From positions 1 through 46,135 of the forward strand of contig NZ_ANNG01000039.1 in assembly GCF_000466685.1 (NCBI RefSeq): DNA of 46,135 nt, read 5' to 3'. Under the pieces are notes generated by a model that searched no databases, had not been told where the DNA came from, and was given only the letters and a program-made list of their open reading frames with translations. Positions 39,113-45,124 of this stretch are shown piece by piece. This DNA is from Campylobacter concisus UNSWCS (GTDB lineage: Bacteria > Campylobacterota > Campylobacteria > Campylobacterales > Campylobacteraceae). Within the stretch, counting starts at the first letter, position 1; every line of letters begins with the position of its first letter. The position numbers were made by a program, and so were the translations under genes.

Positions 39113-39506
39113 CTAATAGCTCCTTATTCTCATAGATGTTGCCAACTACAACCCACTCACCAAGTTCGTTTAGAAAAAAATGTATCCCTTCTCGTTTTCT
39201 ATCAATAGGTCTAACTGCAAAACTTCCTATGTCAAAAAATATTTTACCCATTTCACCATATCGTGGATTAGGTAATTCTTCACTACGAGGAGACTGCGGG
39301 TAAAATTTCACTATATCGCCCTCGTAAATTTCTTTGCCATTTTGGTCTTTTAAGCCAGTGTATTGCACAACATTAAAACGTTCAGTATCCTCTAGTATAT
39401 CTCCAAAAGAGGCGCAACTTGTCCCTACATCATCATAAATATACTCTATGTCATAGTGCATCTTCTCTAGCTCTTTATCCCACGCTCTAAATTTAATCTC
39501 TCTCAT
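39105..39506 (-). CDS. YopX-family phage protein
   Basis: A 133-aa protein of the YopX family, common in phages and prophages and of unknown function. The N-terminal MREIKFRAWDKE and the central QYTGLKDQNGKEIYEGDIVKF segments are characteristic. It overlaps neighbours by 8 bp and 4 bp. It confirms the phage nature of the region. Confidence 0.88.
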   Translation of the reverse strand: MREIKFRAWDKELEKMHYDIEYIYDDVGTSCASFGDILEDTERFNVVQYTGLKDQNGKEIYEGDIVKFYPQSPRSEELPNPRYGEMGKIFFDIGSFAVRPIDRKREGIHFFLNELGEWVVVGNIYENKELLDE

Positions 39507-39742
39507 TTACTATCCTTTAATGTTTTATATGCTTCAAGCAGCCTTTCTCTCTCAGCACTTTTTAGATAAAACCAGTCATAGATAGAAAAATTTACCCATA
39601 CTGGGTCTATATCAAATCTTAAAAGTGATGTATTTAATTGTTTTAATTTTCTATAATCTCTTGTGGTAAATTGCCAATCATGGCTTAAAAACCACTCCAA
39701 AAGCCCTATTAATCTCTCTTTTTCCGTTTTTCGCCAAAACAT
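39503..39742 (-). CDS. Phage hypothetical protein, 79 aa
   Basis: Unrecognised small protein rich in Trp, Arg and Leu. I chose the ATG at 39742 because a GAAAGGA site lies seven bases upstream. A TTG reading from 39757 would place that site inside the gene. The stop overlaps the YopX start by 4 bp. Confidence 0.6.
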   Translation of the reverse strand: MFWRKTEKERLIGLLEWFLSHDWQFTTRDYRKLKQLNTSLLRFDIDPVWVNFSIYDWFYLKSAERERLLEAYKTLKDSK

Positions 39743-39828
39743 TATCAATCCTTTCAAATATTCTCAATATAAAAATAAGCCAGTGTTTGGCTATCCTCTG
39801 CTTCTCTTGCGTTATCTAGGTTTTCCCT

Positions 39829-40074
39829 CTAGTTGTCATCGCTCGCCCCGTTTAGATTTTTGCCTTTTAATATTTGTAGCACCTCTTGCTTTGAAAATTT
39901 AGAGGATGGGCTTAGCTCGATTTTGCTAAGCCAGTAGCGATCTAGTTTTTCGCAGTAGTATTTCATCGCACTTTCAAAGTTTAGCCGCTGTGGCAGTGGC
40001 ACGCCTATCTTAAACGTGCCTTTTACTAGCTTCATCTTATCTTTTGCGCTCATAATCGCTTCGCCGTAAGTCAT
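39829..40074 (-). CDS. Phage hypothetical protein, 81 aa
   Basis: Unrecognised protein, mostly helical, starting MTYGEAIMSAKDKMK. The ATG overlaps the stop of the upstream antirepressor fragment by one base (TGATG), and an AAAGG site lies seven bases before it. A GTG three bases earlier is possible. About 86 bp without a gene separate it from the next one. Confidence 0.6.
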   Translation of the reverse strand: MTYGEAIMSAKDKMKLVKGTFKIGVPLPQRLNFESAMKYYCEKLDRYWLSKIELSPSSKFSKQEVLQILKGKNLNGASDDN

Positions 40075-40409
40075 CACACTGCCTTTAGCTCATCGATATT
40101 AAATAGCTGCTTTAATATCTCAACATCATAAGTATTTACCCTGCCATATCTTGGGTCGATAACCGCACCCATAAAAGCGCCCTGCTCGATGCTTAGCTTT
40201 TTAGCCTTTTTGCCTAAGCTTGGGATGTGATGCCCCTTTTGGCTAATAGCGTATAAATTCATAAACGCAATTATCGTCATATACCTATCGTTGCTTAAAA
40301 GGCGGTTTATGTTGTGCTTTGCTTTTAACTGCTCTTTGTGAATTTCGTCTGTCTTGTCTTCTAGCTCGTGTATCTTTCTATCCTGCTCTTTCATTAAATT
40401 TAATTGCAT
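40074..40409 (-). pseudogene. C-terminal part of an interrupted antirepressor gene
   Basis: This 111-aa frame has a coiled-coil start (about 1-35) and a domain of about 65 residues. That domain contains the LGKKAKKLSIEQG and DPRYGRVNTYD segments, which resemble C-terminal DNA-binding modules of phage antirepressors. Its first ATG is in the same frame as the BRO-N gene upstream and is separated from it only by a TAA at 40442-40440 and ten sense codons. No ribosome site precedes it. I therefore read it as the second half of one gene cut by a stop codon. Confidence 0.7.
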
Positions 40410-40439
40410 TTGCAGGTAGTCGATAGAGTTAAGTGGTTT

Positions 40440-40778
40440 TTACGTATAGCTTCCCGTTTTTCTAATGCTAGGCAATACCTCTTTATTGACAAACATTCTA
40501 AACGGCTTTGCGTTCGGTTTATCGCTACGCATAAGCACGAAGTAAAGTTGTGGCTCGGTGATAAAAGTCGCATTTTGCTCCCTGCCTAAACTATCAAAGA
40601 TGGGGTAAGTTAAACTTAGGTCATCATCAAACTCCGATATAATCGCACTTTTAACTACACTTGCGTTAGTAAGTTCCAAAATCTTACAAACGTCGCTCAA
40701 ACAAAAAAGCGGTTCATTGTTTTCATCAACCGCAACTCTAACCTCGAAATTTTCGTTTTTAAAAATTTCTAAATTCAT
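40440..40778 (-). CDS. BRO-N domain antirepressor, N-terminal part
   Basis: A 112-aa protein with the BRO N-terminal fold (FEVRVAVDENNEPLFCLSDVCKILEL, then FITEPQLYFVLMRSDKPNAKPFRMFVNKEVLPSIRK in several segments), typical of phage antirepressors such as Ant. Its start forms an ATGA overlap with the frameshifted gene upstream. Full antirepressors usually carry a second domain. Here the frame stops at a TAA and continues in frame as the 111-aa part downstream, for a combined length of about 234 residues. Confidence 0.8.
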   Translation of the reverse strand: MNLEIFKNENFEVRVAVDENNEPLFCLSDVCKILELTNASVVKSAIISEFDDDLSLTYPIFDSLGREQNATFITEPQLYFVLMRSDKPNAKPFRMFVNKEVLPSIRKTGSYT

Positions 40779-40982
40779 TTTATATCCTTTTTATCTGGTT
40801 GCATTGCATTTAAAATTTTGGCTCTCATCGCATTATGATTTTTTGCTAACGCTTCCAAGGCGCAGAATAGATCATAAGCGCAGTCAAGCACCTTGTAGCT
40901 TACTTCTTCGTTGCTATCGCTTGGCTCTATCTTGTAAGCTTTTAAATACTCGGCAAATTTCTGTTTAGTAGGGGACTTTCAT
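40775..40982 (-). pseudogene. Small gene broken by a one-base frameshift
   Basis: An ATG at 40982 with a strong AAGGGGG site is followed by only five sense codons, ending at TAA. If the CCCC run at 40971-40974 had one base fewer, the frame would continue for 68 aa as MKVPTKQKFAEYLKAYK and on to a TGA that forms an ATGA overlap with the BRO-N start. That continuation is clean, helical and well placed, so I read this as a frameshifted gene or a sequence error. Function is unknown. Confidence 0.6.
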
Positions 40983-41065
40983 TTTTGCCCCCTTGTAAGA
41001 AATATCCAAATGCAAGTAGCGAAAAAGGCTACAACCATTATGACATCGGTAAAATCTACTGACAT
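40979..41065 (-). CDS. Tiny single-span membrane protein, 28 aa
   Basis: The frame MSVDFTDVIMVVAFFATC and on to TRGQK encodes one membrane helix (about 8-23) followed by a basic end. It has an AAGGAG site at ideal spacing and an ATGA overlap with the broken 68-aa gene. The gene position and signals support translation. It could be a holin-like or regulatory micro-protein, but I cannot assign a function. Confidence 0.55.
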   Translation of the reverse strand: MSVDFTDVIMVVAFFATCIWIFLTRGQK

Positions 41066-41164
41066 TTTTGCTCCTTAGGGTATAATGTCAAAAGGCATCA
41101 GATTAAAGATTTTCTTTGTCCACTTTTGGGGAGTGGATTAAATCCACCCAAAAATTCGCAAAAT

Positions 41165-41215
41165 CTAATAAAGGATTTGCAAAATCAGACACAGAAGTTG
41201 CAACAATCTTGTCAT
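41165..41215 (-). CDS. Possible 16-aa leader peptide or frameshifted small gene
   Basis: An ATG at 41215 with AAGGAG at ideal spacing opens a 16-codon frame (MTRLLQLLCLILQILY). In the next frame, sharing its G, 36 sense codons run from 41213 to 41103 (DKIVATSVSDFANPLLDFAN onward) and look protein-like. One extra base after the ATG would join them as a 37-aa protein. Both readings are uncertain. Confidence 0.3.
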   Translation of the reverse strand: MTRLLQLLCLILQILY

Positions 41216-41237
41216 ATGATGCTCCTTTGATTTATTT

Positions 41238-41298
41238 CAAAACGTATTTAATCCGTTTTGATAGAAGCATTATACAAAAATTATACGTTACTTGTCAA
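41238..41298 (-). promoter_or_regulatory. Leftward sigma70 promoter P1 with downstream operator dyad
   Basis: On the minus strand, TTGACA (41298-41293) and TATAAT (41274-41269) are 18 bp apart. A perfect dyad CAAAACG-9-CGTTTTG at 41238-41260 lies just after the -10, where a bound repressor would block transcription. It drives the 28-aa gene and the antirepressor block. Its layout matches the promoter at 44672-44700. Confidence 0.7.
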
Positions 41299-41337
41299 TA
41301 GTTTTAAGTATTTTATTTGTGTTTATGGATAAAATAA

Positions 41338-41352
41338 GCGTAAAATATACGC
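41338..41352 (-). terminator. Small hairpin after the first XRE gene
   Basis: GCGTA and TACGC (arms of 5 bp) flank AAATA at 41338-41352, directly after the XRE stop. Read leftward, a T-rich run follows. It could be a weak terminator or an operator for P1. Confidence 0.4.
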
Positions 41353-41583
41353 CTATTTTGAAAGTTCTTTTATGATAATAGAGAGAGTATCAAGAGTTTT
41401 TAACTTGTTTTTTAGCTCTAAATTCTCAAGATAAAGCAATAAAGCTTTATTCATCGTTGCTGAAATATTGCCTGTTCTAGCGGCTTTACTTACGGCTTCT
41501 TCACCATACCCTATCGCCTCGCCAAGTTGCTTGTAAGTTAAATTTAGCTCTTTGCAGGTTTGTTTTATTAAATTTTCACTCAT
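41353..41583 (-). CDS. XRE-type HTH regulator (copy 1)
   Basis: Phage-type DNA-binding protein of 76 aa, starting MSENLIKQTCKELNLTYKQLGEAIGYG. The start has an AAAAGGA site; a longer reading to 41622 lacks one. The HTH lies at about 12-40 and a leucine-rich helix follows. It is clearly paralogous to the 78-aa protein at 44873-45109 (shared ENxxKxxCKEL, EAVSKA/DSLNNA and NKIS/GNIS blocks). It lies directly upstream of promoter P1 and its operator, so it is the likely regulator of that module. Confidence 0.82.
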   Translation of the reverse strand: MSENLIKQTCKELNLTYKQLGEAIGYGEEAVSKAARTGNISATMNKALLLYLENLELKNKLKTLDTLSIIIKELSK

Positions 41584-41658
41584 TTTATTCCTTTTTAAAT
41601 TTATTAGACTACAATTAAACAATTTAAAAGTGTTGTAGGCTTGATTGAGCTTAGACCA

Positions 41659-41725
41659 CTTTCAAAACGAAAGGATTATTGCCCCCTTGCTTTGCAAGGC
41701 TCGGGTCCCCGGTCTTAGTGCCGGG
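41659..41725. other. Three consecutive GC-rich hairpins
   Basis: CTTTC/GAAAG (41659-41673), CCTTGC-TTT-GCAAGG (41685-41699) and CCCGG/CCGGG (41708-41725) stand in a row between the pemK-like stop and the XRE gene. They are GC-rich compared with their AT-rich surroundings. They could be an RNA processing or termination structure, or a small RNA. No ORF explains them. Confidence 0.5.
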
Positions 41726-41728
41726 ATA

Positions 41729-42136
41729 CTATCTTATAATCTTATCTTTCACCTTGATTTTTATCTTCTCAAAATCAGCTTTTAACACTGAAATATTTGC
41801 GTTGCTTATCACTCTTTTTGTATCAAATAGCCTTATTTGGGCTAGTAGTGCGACTTGTTTTATACCTTGTTTATCGGTAAATTTATGATATAAGCATCCT
41901 GATTTTTGAGAAGCTTTTGAGCTAAGTGGCACACCGATAAAGGCGTTTATGTAGTTTTTTATATAGACCTTATTTAAAACAAGCACTGGGCGTTTAAAAT
42001 CCGCCCCTTTGCCATAAGTTTCACTGCCTAAATTTTGCCCTACGCTTAACCAATATACCTCGCCATTAGCAACGCCAGTTCCAGTTTTTTGCTCTAGCTC
42101 TTTTTTAACCTCGTTCCACTTATCAAATTTATCCAC
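41729..42136 (-). CDS. PemK/MazF-family toxin-like protein
   Basis: A 135-aa protein with the MazF/PemK core: GEVYWLSVGQNLGSE, KGADFKRPVLVLNKV, FIGVPLSSKA and QIRLFDTKRV blocks. Members are mRNA-cleaving toxins or related phage proteins. It starts with GTG at 42136 after an AAGGG site. No antitoxin gene is directly adjacent: upstream is the SSB-tail protein and downstream are the triple hairpins and the XRE gene. Toxin activity is therefore unproven. Confidence 0.78.
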   Translation of the reverse strand: MDKFDKWNEVKKELEQKTGTGVANGEVYWLSVGQNLGSETYGKGADFKRPVLVLNKVYIKNYINAFIGVPLSSKASQKSGCLYHKFTDKQGIKQVALLAQIRLFDTKRVISNANISVLKADFEKIKIKVKDKIIR

Positions 42137-42199
42137 GTGCTAGCCCTTGTATTTTTGGATTTGATTTTACAAAAAGCCAAATTCAAAAGACCTTACGAC

Positions 42200-42520
42200 T
42201 TAAAATGGTATTTCATCGCTATCGCAATATTGGCTCACATCTATTTCATCGCTTGCACTCTCGCTAGCTTGTGGCGTGTGGGAGCTATTATTTCTTTTTG
42301 GTGCGCTCCATGTGGCTTCAAACATTAGTCCGTTAGGCTCTTTTGGGCTAAATAATGCTAGATAAACACGTCCGCCAGCTACTAGAGGCGTTTCTATATG
42401 CCCCCTAAAATAATTTGTTTTTCCGTCGTTGCTTACTGCGTTCCAAATGCCCCCTATAAATTTTATTTCCTTGCCGTCTTGAGCTTTGAAAGTTTGATTT
42501 TTAAAATAGCCTACATTCAT
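42200..42520 (-). CDS. Phage protein with SSB-like acidic C-terminal tail
   Basis: A 106-aa protein with a compact beta-rich N-terminal domain (FKAQDGKEIKFIGGIWNAV, then YFRGHIETPLVAGGRVYLALF) and a flexible Ser-rich linker. It ends CDSDEIPF, which closely resembles the SSB tail (DDDIPF). SSB tails recruit replication and repair proteins. The gene is next to recT, so a single-strand DNA role is plausible, but the domain is not a recognisable OB fold by eye. Its ATG overlaps the upstream stop by one base. Confidence 0.7.
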   Translation of the reverse strand: MNVGYFKNQTFKAQDGKEIKFIGGIWNAVSNDGKTNYFRGHIETPLVAGGRVYLALFSPKEPNGLMFEATWSAPKRNNSSHTPQASESASDEIDVSQYCDSDEIPF

Positions 42521-42678
42521 TAGTTATCCTTTAAATTTTCTATTAAATTGTCTATGCTACTTGGGCCATTTAGATAGGCAGTAGCCTCGTCGATACTTAG
42601 CCTCTCAACTAAATTTTCAGCCTCTATTTCACTAGCGCCTCGTTTTACTAGCTCGCTTTGTAGTAGGTCGAGGGGCAT
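42520..42678 (-). CDS. 52-aa frame, probably the C-terminal tail of recT
   Basis: This frame (MPLDLLQSELVKRGASEIEA to NLIENLKDN) is acidic and helical but has no ribosome site before its ATG. The same frame stays open upstream through the end of recT up to the A5 run at 42758-42762. There a one-base shift (-1) would join it to RecT, for a 345-aa product. It is either the true RecT C-terminus separated by a frameshift, or a separate small protein. Confidence 0.55.
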   Translation of the reverse strand: MPLDLLQSELVKRGASEIEAENLVERLSIDEATAYLNGPSSIDNLIENLKDN

Positions 42679-42701
42679 TGGTTCAACTGTCAAATTTTCT
42701 T

Positions 42702-43556
42702 TTACAGTTGCGATTTCAACTTCAAGGGGCGCGGCTTCGATGTATTCGGTTTGTGAATTTTTGCACCAACTGAGCTGTTTGGTTTTTCCGTACTACTCAA
42801 AAGCTCGTTTAGTCCAGCTTTTGGTGCTTGGCTGGCTTCTTGTTTTGTGATAGGCTCATCCTCCGCGCTTACAGCTTCGGCTAGGCGATCATTTATCGGT
42901 AAGCGTGAAGCAACGTATTTCAGAGCTTTAGCTTTATACATTTCCTCCGCCCAGTCTAGCCAAATGTATTCTAATTTGTCTTTTTTGCTTTGGTTTTGAC
43001 TTTTTAAGCGTAATTTCTCGAGCTTTTTCTTACTGACAAACTCACTGAAAACATTATCGTTGCTGTCTTTTGCATATACGATCACACCCACCAAATGGCT
43101 AAATACCCAGTCGCCGTCATCGTCGCTTCGTTCGTCATAATTTGGTGCAAAGTGTATCTTGTCATCAAGCCCATTAAACTCTAGGCTAAAATCATCACAA
43201 TCATAAACGGCTACTGCTCTAAATTTCCAGCCGTTTTTCATACCTAAACTAATAAGCCCTTTGTAGCCTATTTGTAGTTGAGCGGTTTCACCACCATTTT
43301 TTAGTTTAAAAGGTACTACATAAGCTTGACCGAAAAGCTTATTTGGGTTTAGTCCTATTTGGACTATCTGCATGGCCGTATTTACTATGCTTTCAACGCT
43401 ACAATTCTTTAGCCCATAATCGTTCGCCATATTCGCGATAGCACTAGCAAAAATTGAAGCCTTAGCCTTATCGTTGCCAACTATGGTTGAGATTTGGTTC
43501 ATTTTTGAGCCTACTAAAGCTCTCGCTTGTTGCTCTCTTGGTTGTATTTGGTTCAT
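42702..43556 (-). CDS. recT: RecT-family single-strand annealing protein
   Basis: Phage recombinase that anneals complementary single strands. In the frame as read it is 284 aa. The RecT core includes AMQIVQIGLNPNKLFGQAYVV (in two blocks), LQIGYKGLISLGMKNG, the KKLEKLR region and WAEEMYKAKALKYVA. The last 18 residues after Lys266 (IHKPNTSKPRPLKLKSQL) are basic and low-complexity and probably out of frame. A -1 shift at A5 gives a longer acidic tail. No separate exonuclease (RecE) gene lies in this window. Confidence 0.88.
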   Translation of the reverse strand: MNQIQPREQQARALVGSKMNQISTIVGNDKAKASIFASAIANMANDYGLKNCSVESIVNTAMQIVQIGLNPNKLFGQAYVVPFKLKNGGETAQLQIGYKGLISLGMKNGWKFRAVAVYDCDDFSLEFNGLDDKIHFAPNYDERSDDDGDWVFSHLVGVIVYAKDSNDNVFSEFVSKKKLEKLRLKSQNQSKKDKLEYIWLDWAEEMYKAKALKYVASRLPINDRLAEAVSAEDEPITKQEASQAPKAGLNELLSSTEKPNSSVGAKIHKPNTSKPRPLKLKSQL

Positions 43557-43559
43557 TTG

Positions 43560-44273
43560 TTATCCTTTCAAAATTTCATTTTGTTCCATAAAAAAGCGGT
43601 CGTCGTTCGCCACGTATGCTTCGACCGCGCCTATTGCCGTATAGACGTGTTCTAGTTGTTCTTTCGTCTGCTGCAACGCTCTAAATGTCCTCAATTCCTT
43701 ATCCCTTTTTTCATTCTCTAGTTTTATGCTCTTCTTTCTGTAAAAATCCCGCTCTTTCCTCGCGTGTTCTAGTAGTGTTTTTAAGGTTTCATATCTAGGT
43801 TCGCCGTTTTTAGGTTTAAATTCGGCTAGCTCGTTTTTTAAACTAGCGATAACGGCGTTGTATTGAGAAATTTGGGATTTGTAGCCGTTGATTTGATTTT
43901 GGCGGTCTTTAGCGTCTTTGATAGCGCAAGCCTCGAGGGAATTTACCTTATCGACTAGTTCTAGGTTGCGCGCTCTAGCTTCTTTGTAGTCTTGCGCCTG
44001 TTTTAGTAGCTCACGCTCTAGCTGATTGCTCGCCCAAATGCGGAAATTTTTAGCCTCTTTTGAGCGAATAAAAAAGCCTAAGACAACGATACCTTTTAAA
44101 GTCCATTTTACGATTGGGCGGTTGCGATCGTTTTTGTGAGTTACAAAATGGATATTTTCGATTAATTCTTCAAAATGCTCTTGCTTATGTTTCTTGATGG
44201 TATCTTGCGAAATGCCGTAACTTTTGGCAACTTGCTCGGTAGTAAAAAGCGTGTTTAAAGTGATGTTTTGCAT
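43560..44273 (-). CDS. Phage antirepressor-like protein with long coiled coil
   Basis: A 237-aa protein. The N-terminus (about 1-85) has an HTH-like part (FTTEQVAKSYGISQDTIKKH) and an ORF6N/Rha-like block (VKWTLKGIVVLGFFIRSKEAKNFRIWA). A coiled coil of about 130 residues follows. Such proteins act as phage antirepressors or regulators. It starts after an AAGGGGA site and precedes recT by 3 bp. It is the main gene of the second regulatory module. Confidence 0.75.
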   Translation of the reverse strand: MQNITLNTLFTTEQVAKSYGISQDTIKKHKQEHFEELIENIHFVTHKNDRNRPIVKWTLKGIVVLGFFIRSKEAKNFRIWASNQLERELLKQAQDYKEARARNLELVDKVNSLEACAIKDAKDRQNQINGYKSQISQYNAVIASLKNELAEFKPKNGEPRYETLKTLLEHARKERDFYRKKSIKLENEKRDKELRTFRALQQTKEQLEHVYTAIGAVEAYVANDDRFFMEQNEILKG

Positions 44274-44321
44274 AAATTCCCCTTGTTTGATTTTGCAAAT
44301 TAGGGGAATTGTTAGTTTAGA

Positions 44322-44423
44322 TTAGTGCTGAAGTCTTTCTTTTTTGTATTCTTTGATAGCTTTTGCACCTAAAAAAAGAATGATTATCGCTCCTGCTATC
44401 AGCATAATATCTTGATTTGTCAT
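44322..44423 (-). CDS. Tiny single-span membrane protein, 33 aa
   Basis: The frame MTNQDIMLIAGAIIILFLG to KKERLQH has one membrane helix (about 6-20) and a basic C-terminus. Its ATG overlaps the 52-aa membrane gene stop by 4 bp (ATGA), indicating coupled translation. The function is unknown; phage lysis or membrane regulation are possibilities. Confidence 0.6.
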   Translation of the reverse strand: MTNQDIMLIAGAIIILFLGAKAIKEYKKERLQH

Positions 44424-44578
44424 TTGTTTGCCTTTCTTTCAAGATAAATGGCTATCGCCATTATAGTTACTCCTTCGATTATCGCAAGAAGTCCTTTTGT
44501 TGTTGCTTCGCCAAACTGCCAAGCAAACGCACCATTTACAAAAATACCTAAGCCGATATTTTTAAATAACTCTATCAT
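44420..44578 (-). CDS. Small two-span membrane protein, 52 aa
   Basis: The frame starts MIELFKNIGLGIFVNGAFAW and has two hydrophobic segments (about 5-20 and 28-46) with a basic end (LERKANK). The ATG at 44578 has an AAAGG site; a longer reading from 44623 has none. It is the first gene after promoter P2. The family is unknown. Confidence 0.7.
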   Translation of the reverse strand: MIELFKNIGLGIFVNGAFAWQFGEATTKGLLAIIEGVTIMAIAIYLERKANK

Positions 44579-44640
44579 ACTTAACCTTTTTCGTATTTTA
44601 GCAAACCAATCTAAATTTAACAATTCCGCCTAAAAGAACA

Positions 44641-44700
44641 AAATCTAATGTTTTATTAGATTTATGCGGAAATTATACTATATATTATTAACTTTGTCAA
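44641..44700 (-). promoter_or_regulatory. Leftward sigma70 promoter P2 with downstream operator dyad
   Basis: On the minus strand TTGACA (44700-44695) and TATAAT (44677-44672) are exactly 17 bp apart. A perfect dyad AAATCTAAT-5-ATTAGATTT occupies 44641-44663 just downstream. Extra TCTAAT/ATTAGA half sites lie upstream of the -35 (44708-44713 and 44751-44756). It drives the small membrane genes, the antirepressor-like gene and recT. Confidence 0.75.
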
Positions 44701-44760
44701 TAGTTAATCTAATAATATATTTGATTTTCTATAAAAAGGCATAATTTTTTATTAGACTTT

Positions 44761-44787
44761 TTAATAGGGAGGATTTCTCCCCATTAA
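44761..44787. terminator. Hairpin upstream of promoter P2
   Basis: TTAATAGGGAG (44761-44771) pairs with CTCCCCATTAA (44777-44787) with one mismatch. It may be a second terminator for the XRE gene to its right. The rest of the 44624-44872 gap holds P2 and the palindrome at 44851. Confidence 0.45.
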
Positions 44788-44850
44788 ATTACAAGCACTA
44801 AAAAATAGATACTCAAAATTTTTAATTAGGGAATTTCCAACAATTAAAAC

Positions 44851-44875
44851 TAACAGGGGAAATTTTCCCCTGTTA
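44851..44875 (-). terminator. Perfect palindrome/terminator at the second XRE gene's end
   Basis: TAACAGGGGAAA (44851-44862) is the exact reverse complement of TTTCCCCTGTTA (44864-44875). It overlaps the stop codon of the XRE gene, and a short T-rich run follows leftward. A leftward intrinsic terminator is the simplest reading. Confidence 0.6.
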
Positions 44876-45109
44876 TGAAACCGCGTCTTTTAGGGCACTT
44901 TTTAGATTTTCGTATTTTGATAGTTCTTTTTTTAGGGTTTCAACCTCTAAAACTAAATTTATGGCAGTTTCAGCCATTTTACTAATTTTATTTTGATTGA
45001 CTGCATTATTTAAGCTATCCGCACTCATTCCTATCCTATCCGCCAGCTCCCTTTGCGTGATGCCTAGCTCTTTACACACACGCTTAACGATGTTTTCCTC
45101 TGCGGTCAT
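44873..45109 (-). CDS. XRE-type HTH regulator (copy 2)
   Basis: A 78-aa DNA-binding protein (MTAEENIVKRVCKELGITQ, then RELADRIGMSADSLNNAV) with the HTH at about 14-42 and a C-terminal helix. It is paralogous to the regulator at 41353-41583. An AAAGGA site precedes the ATG. It follows ImmA and the membrane protein in the same direction and ends at a terminator. P2 with its operator lies just beyond, so it is the likely repressor of that promoter. Confidence 0.83.
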   Translation of the reverse strand: MTAEENIVKRVCKELGITQRELADRIGMSADSLNNAVNQNKISKMAETAINLVLEVETLKKELSKYENLKSALKDAVS

Positions 45110-45124
45110 ATTATTTTCCTTTCA

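Noticed and set aside
41116-41301. 61-aa plus-strand ORF over promoter P1
   Set aside because: It needs a TTG start without a ribosome site and lies across a strong leftward promoter and dyad.
41659-42136. Type III toxin-antitoxin system with repeat RNA
   Set aside because: The hairpins beside the pemK-like gene are three different sequences, not tandem repeats, and lie downstream of the gene.
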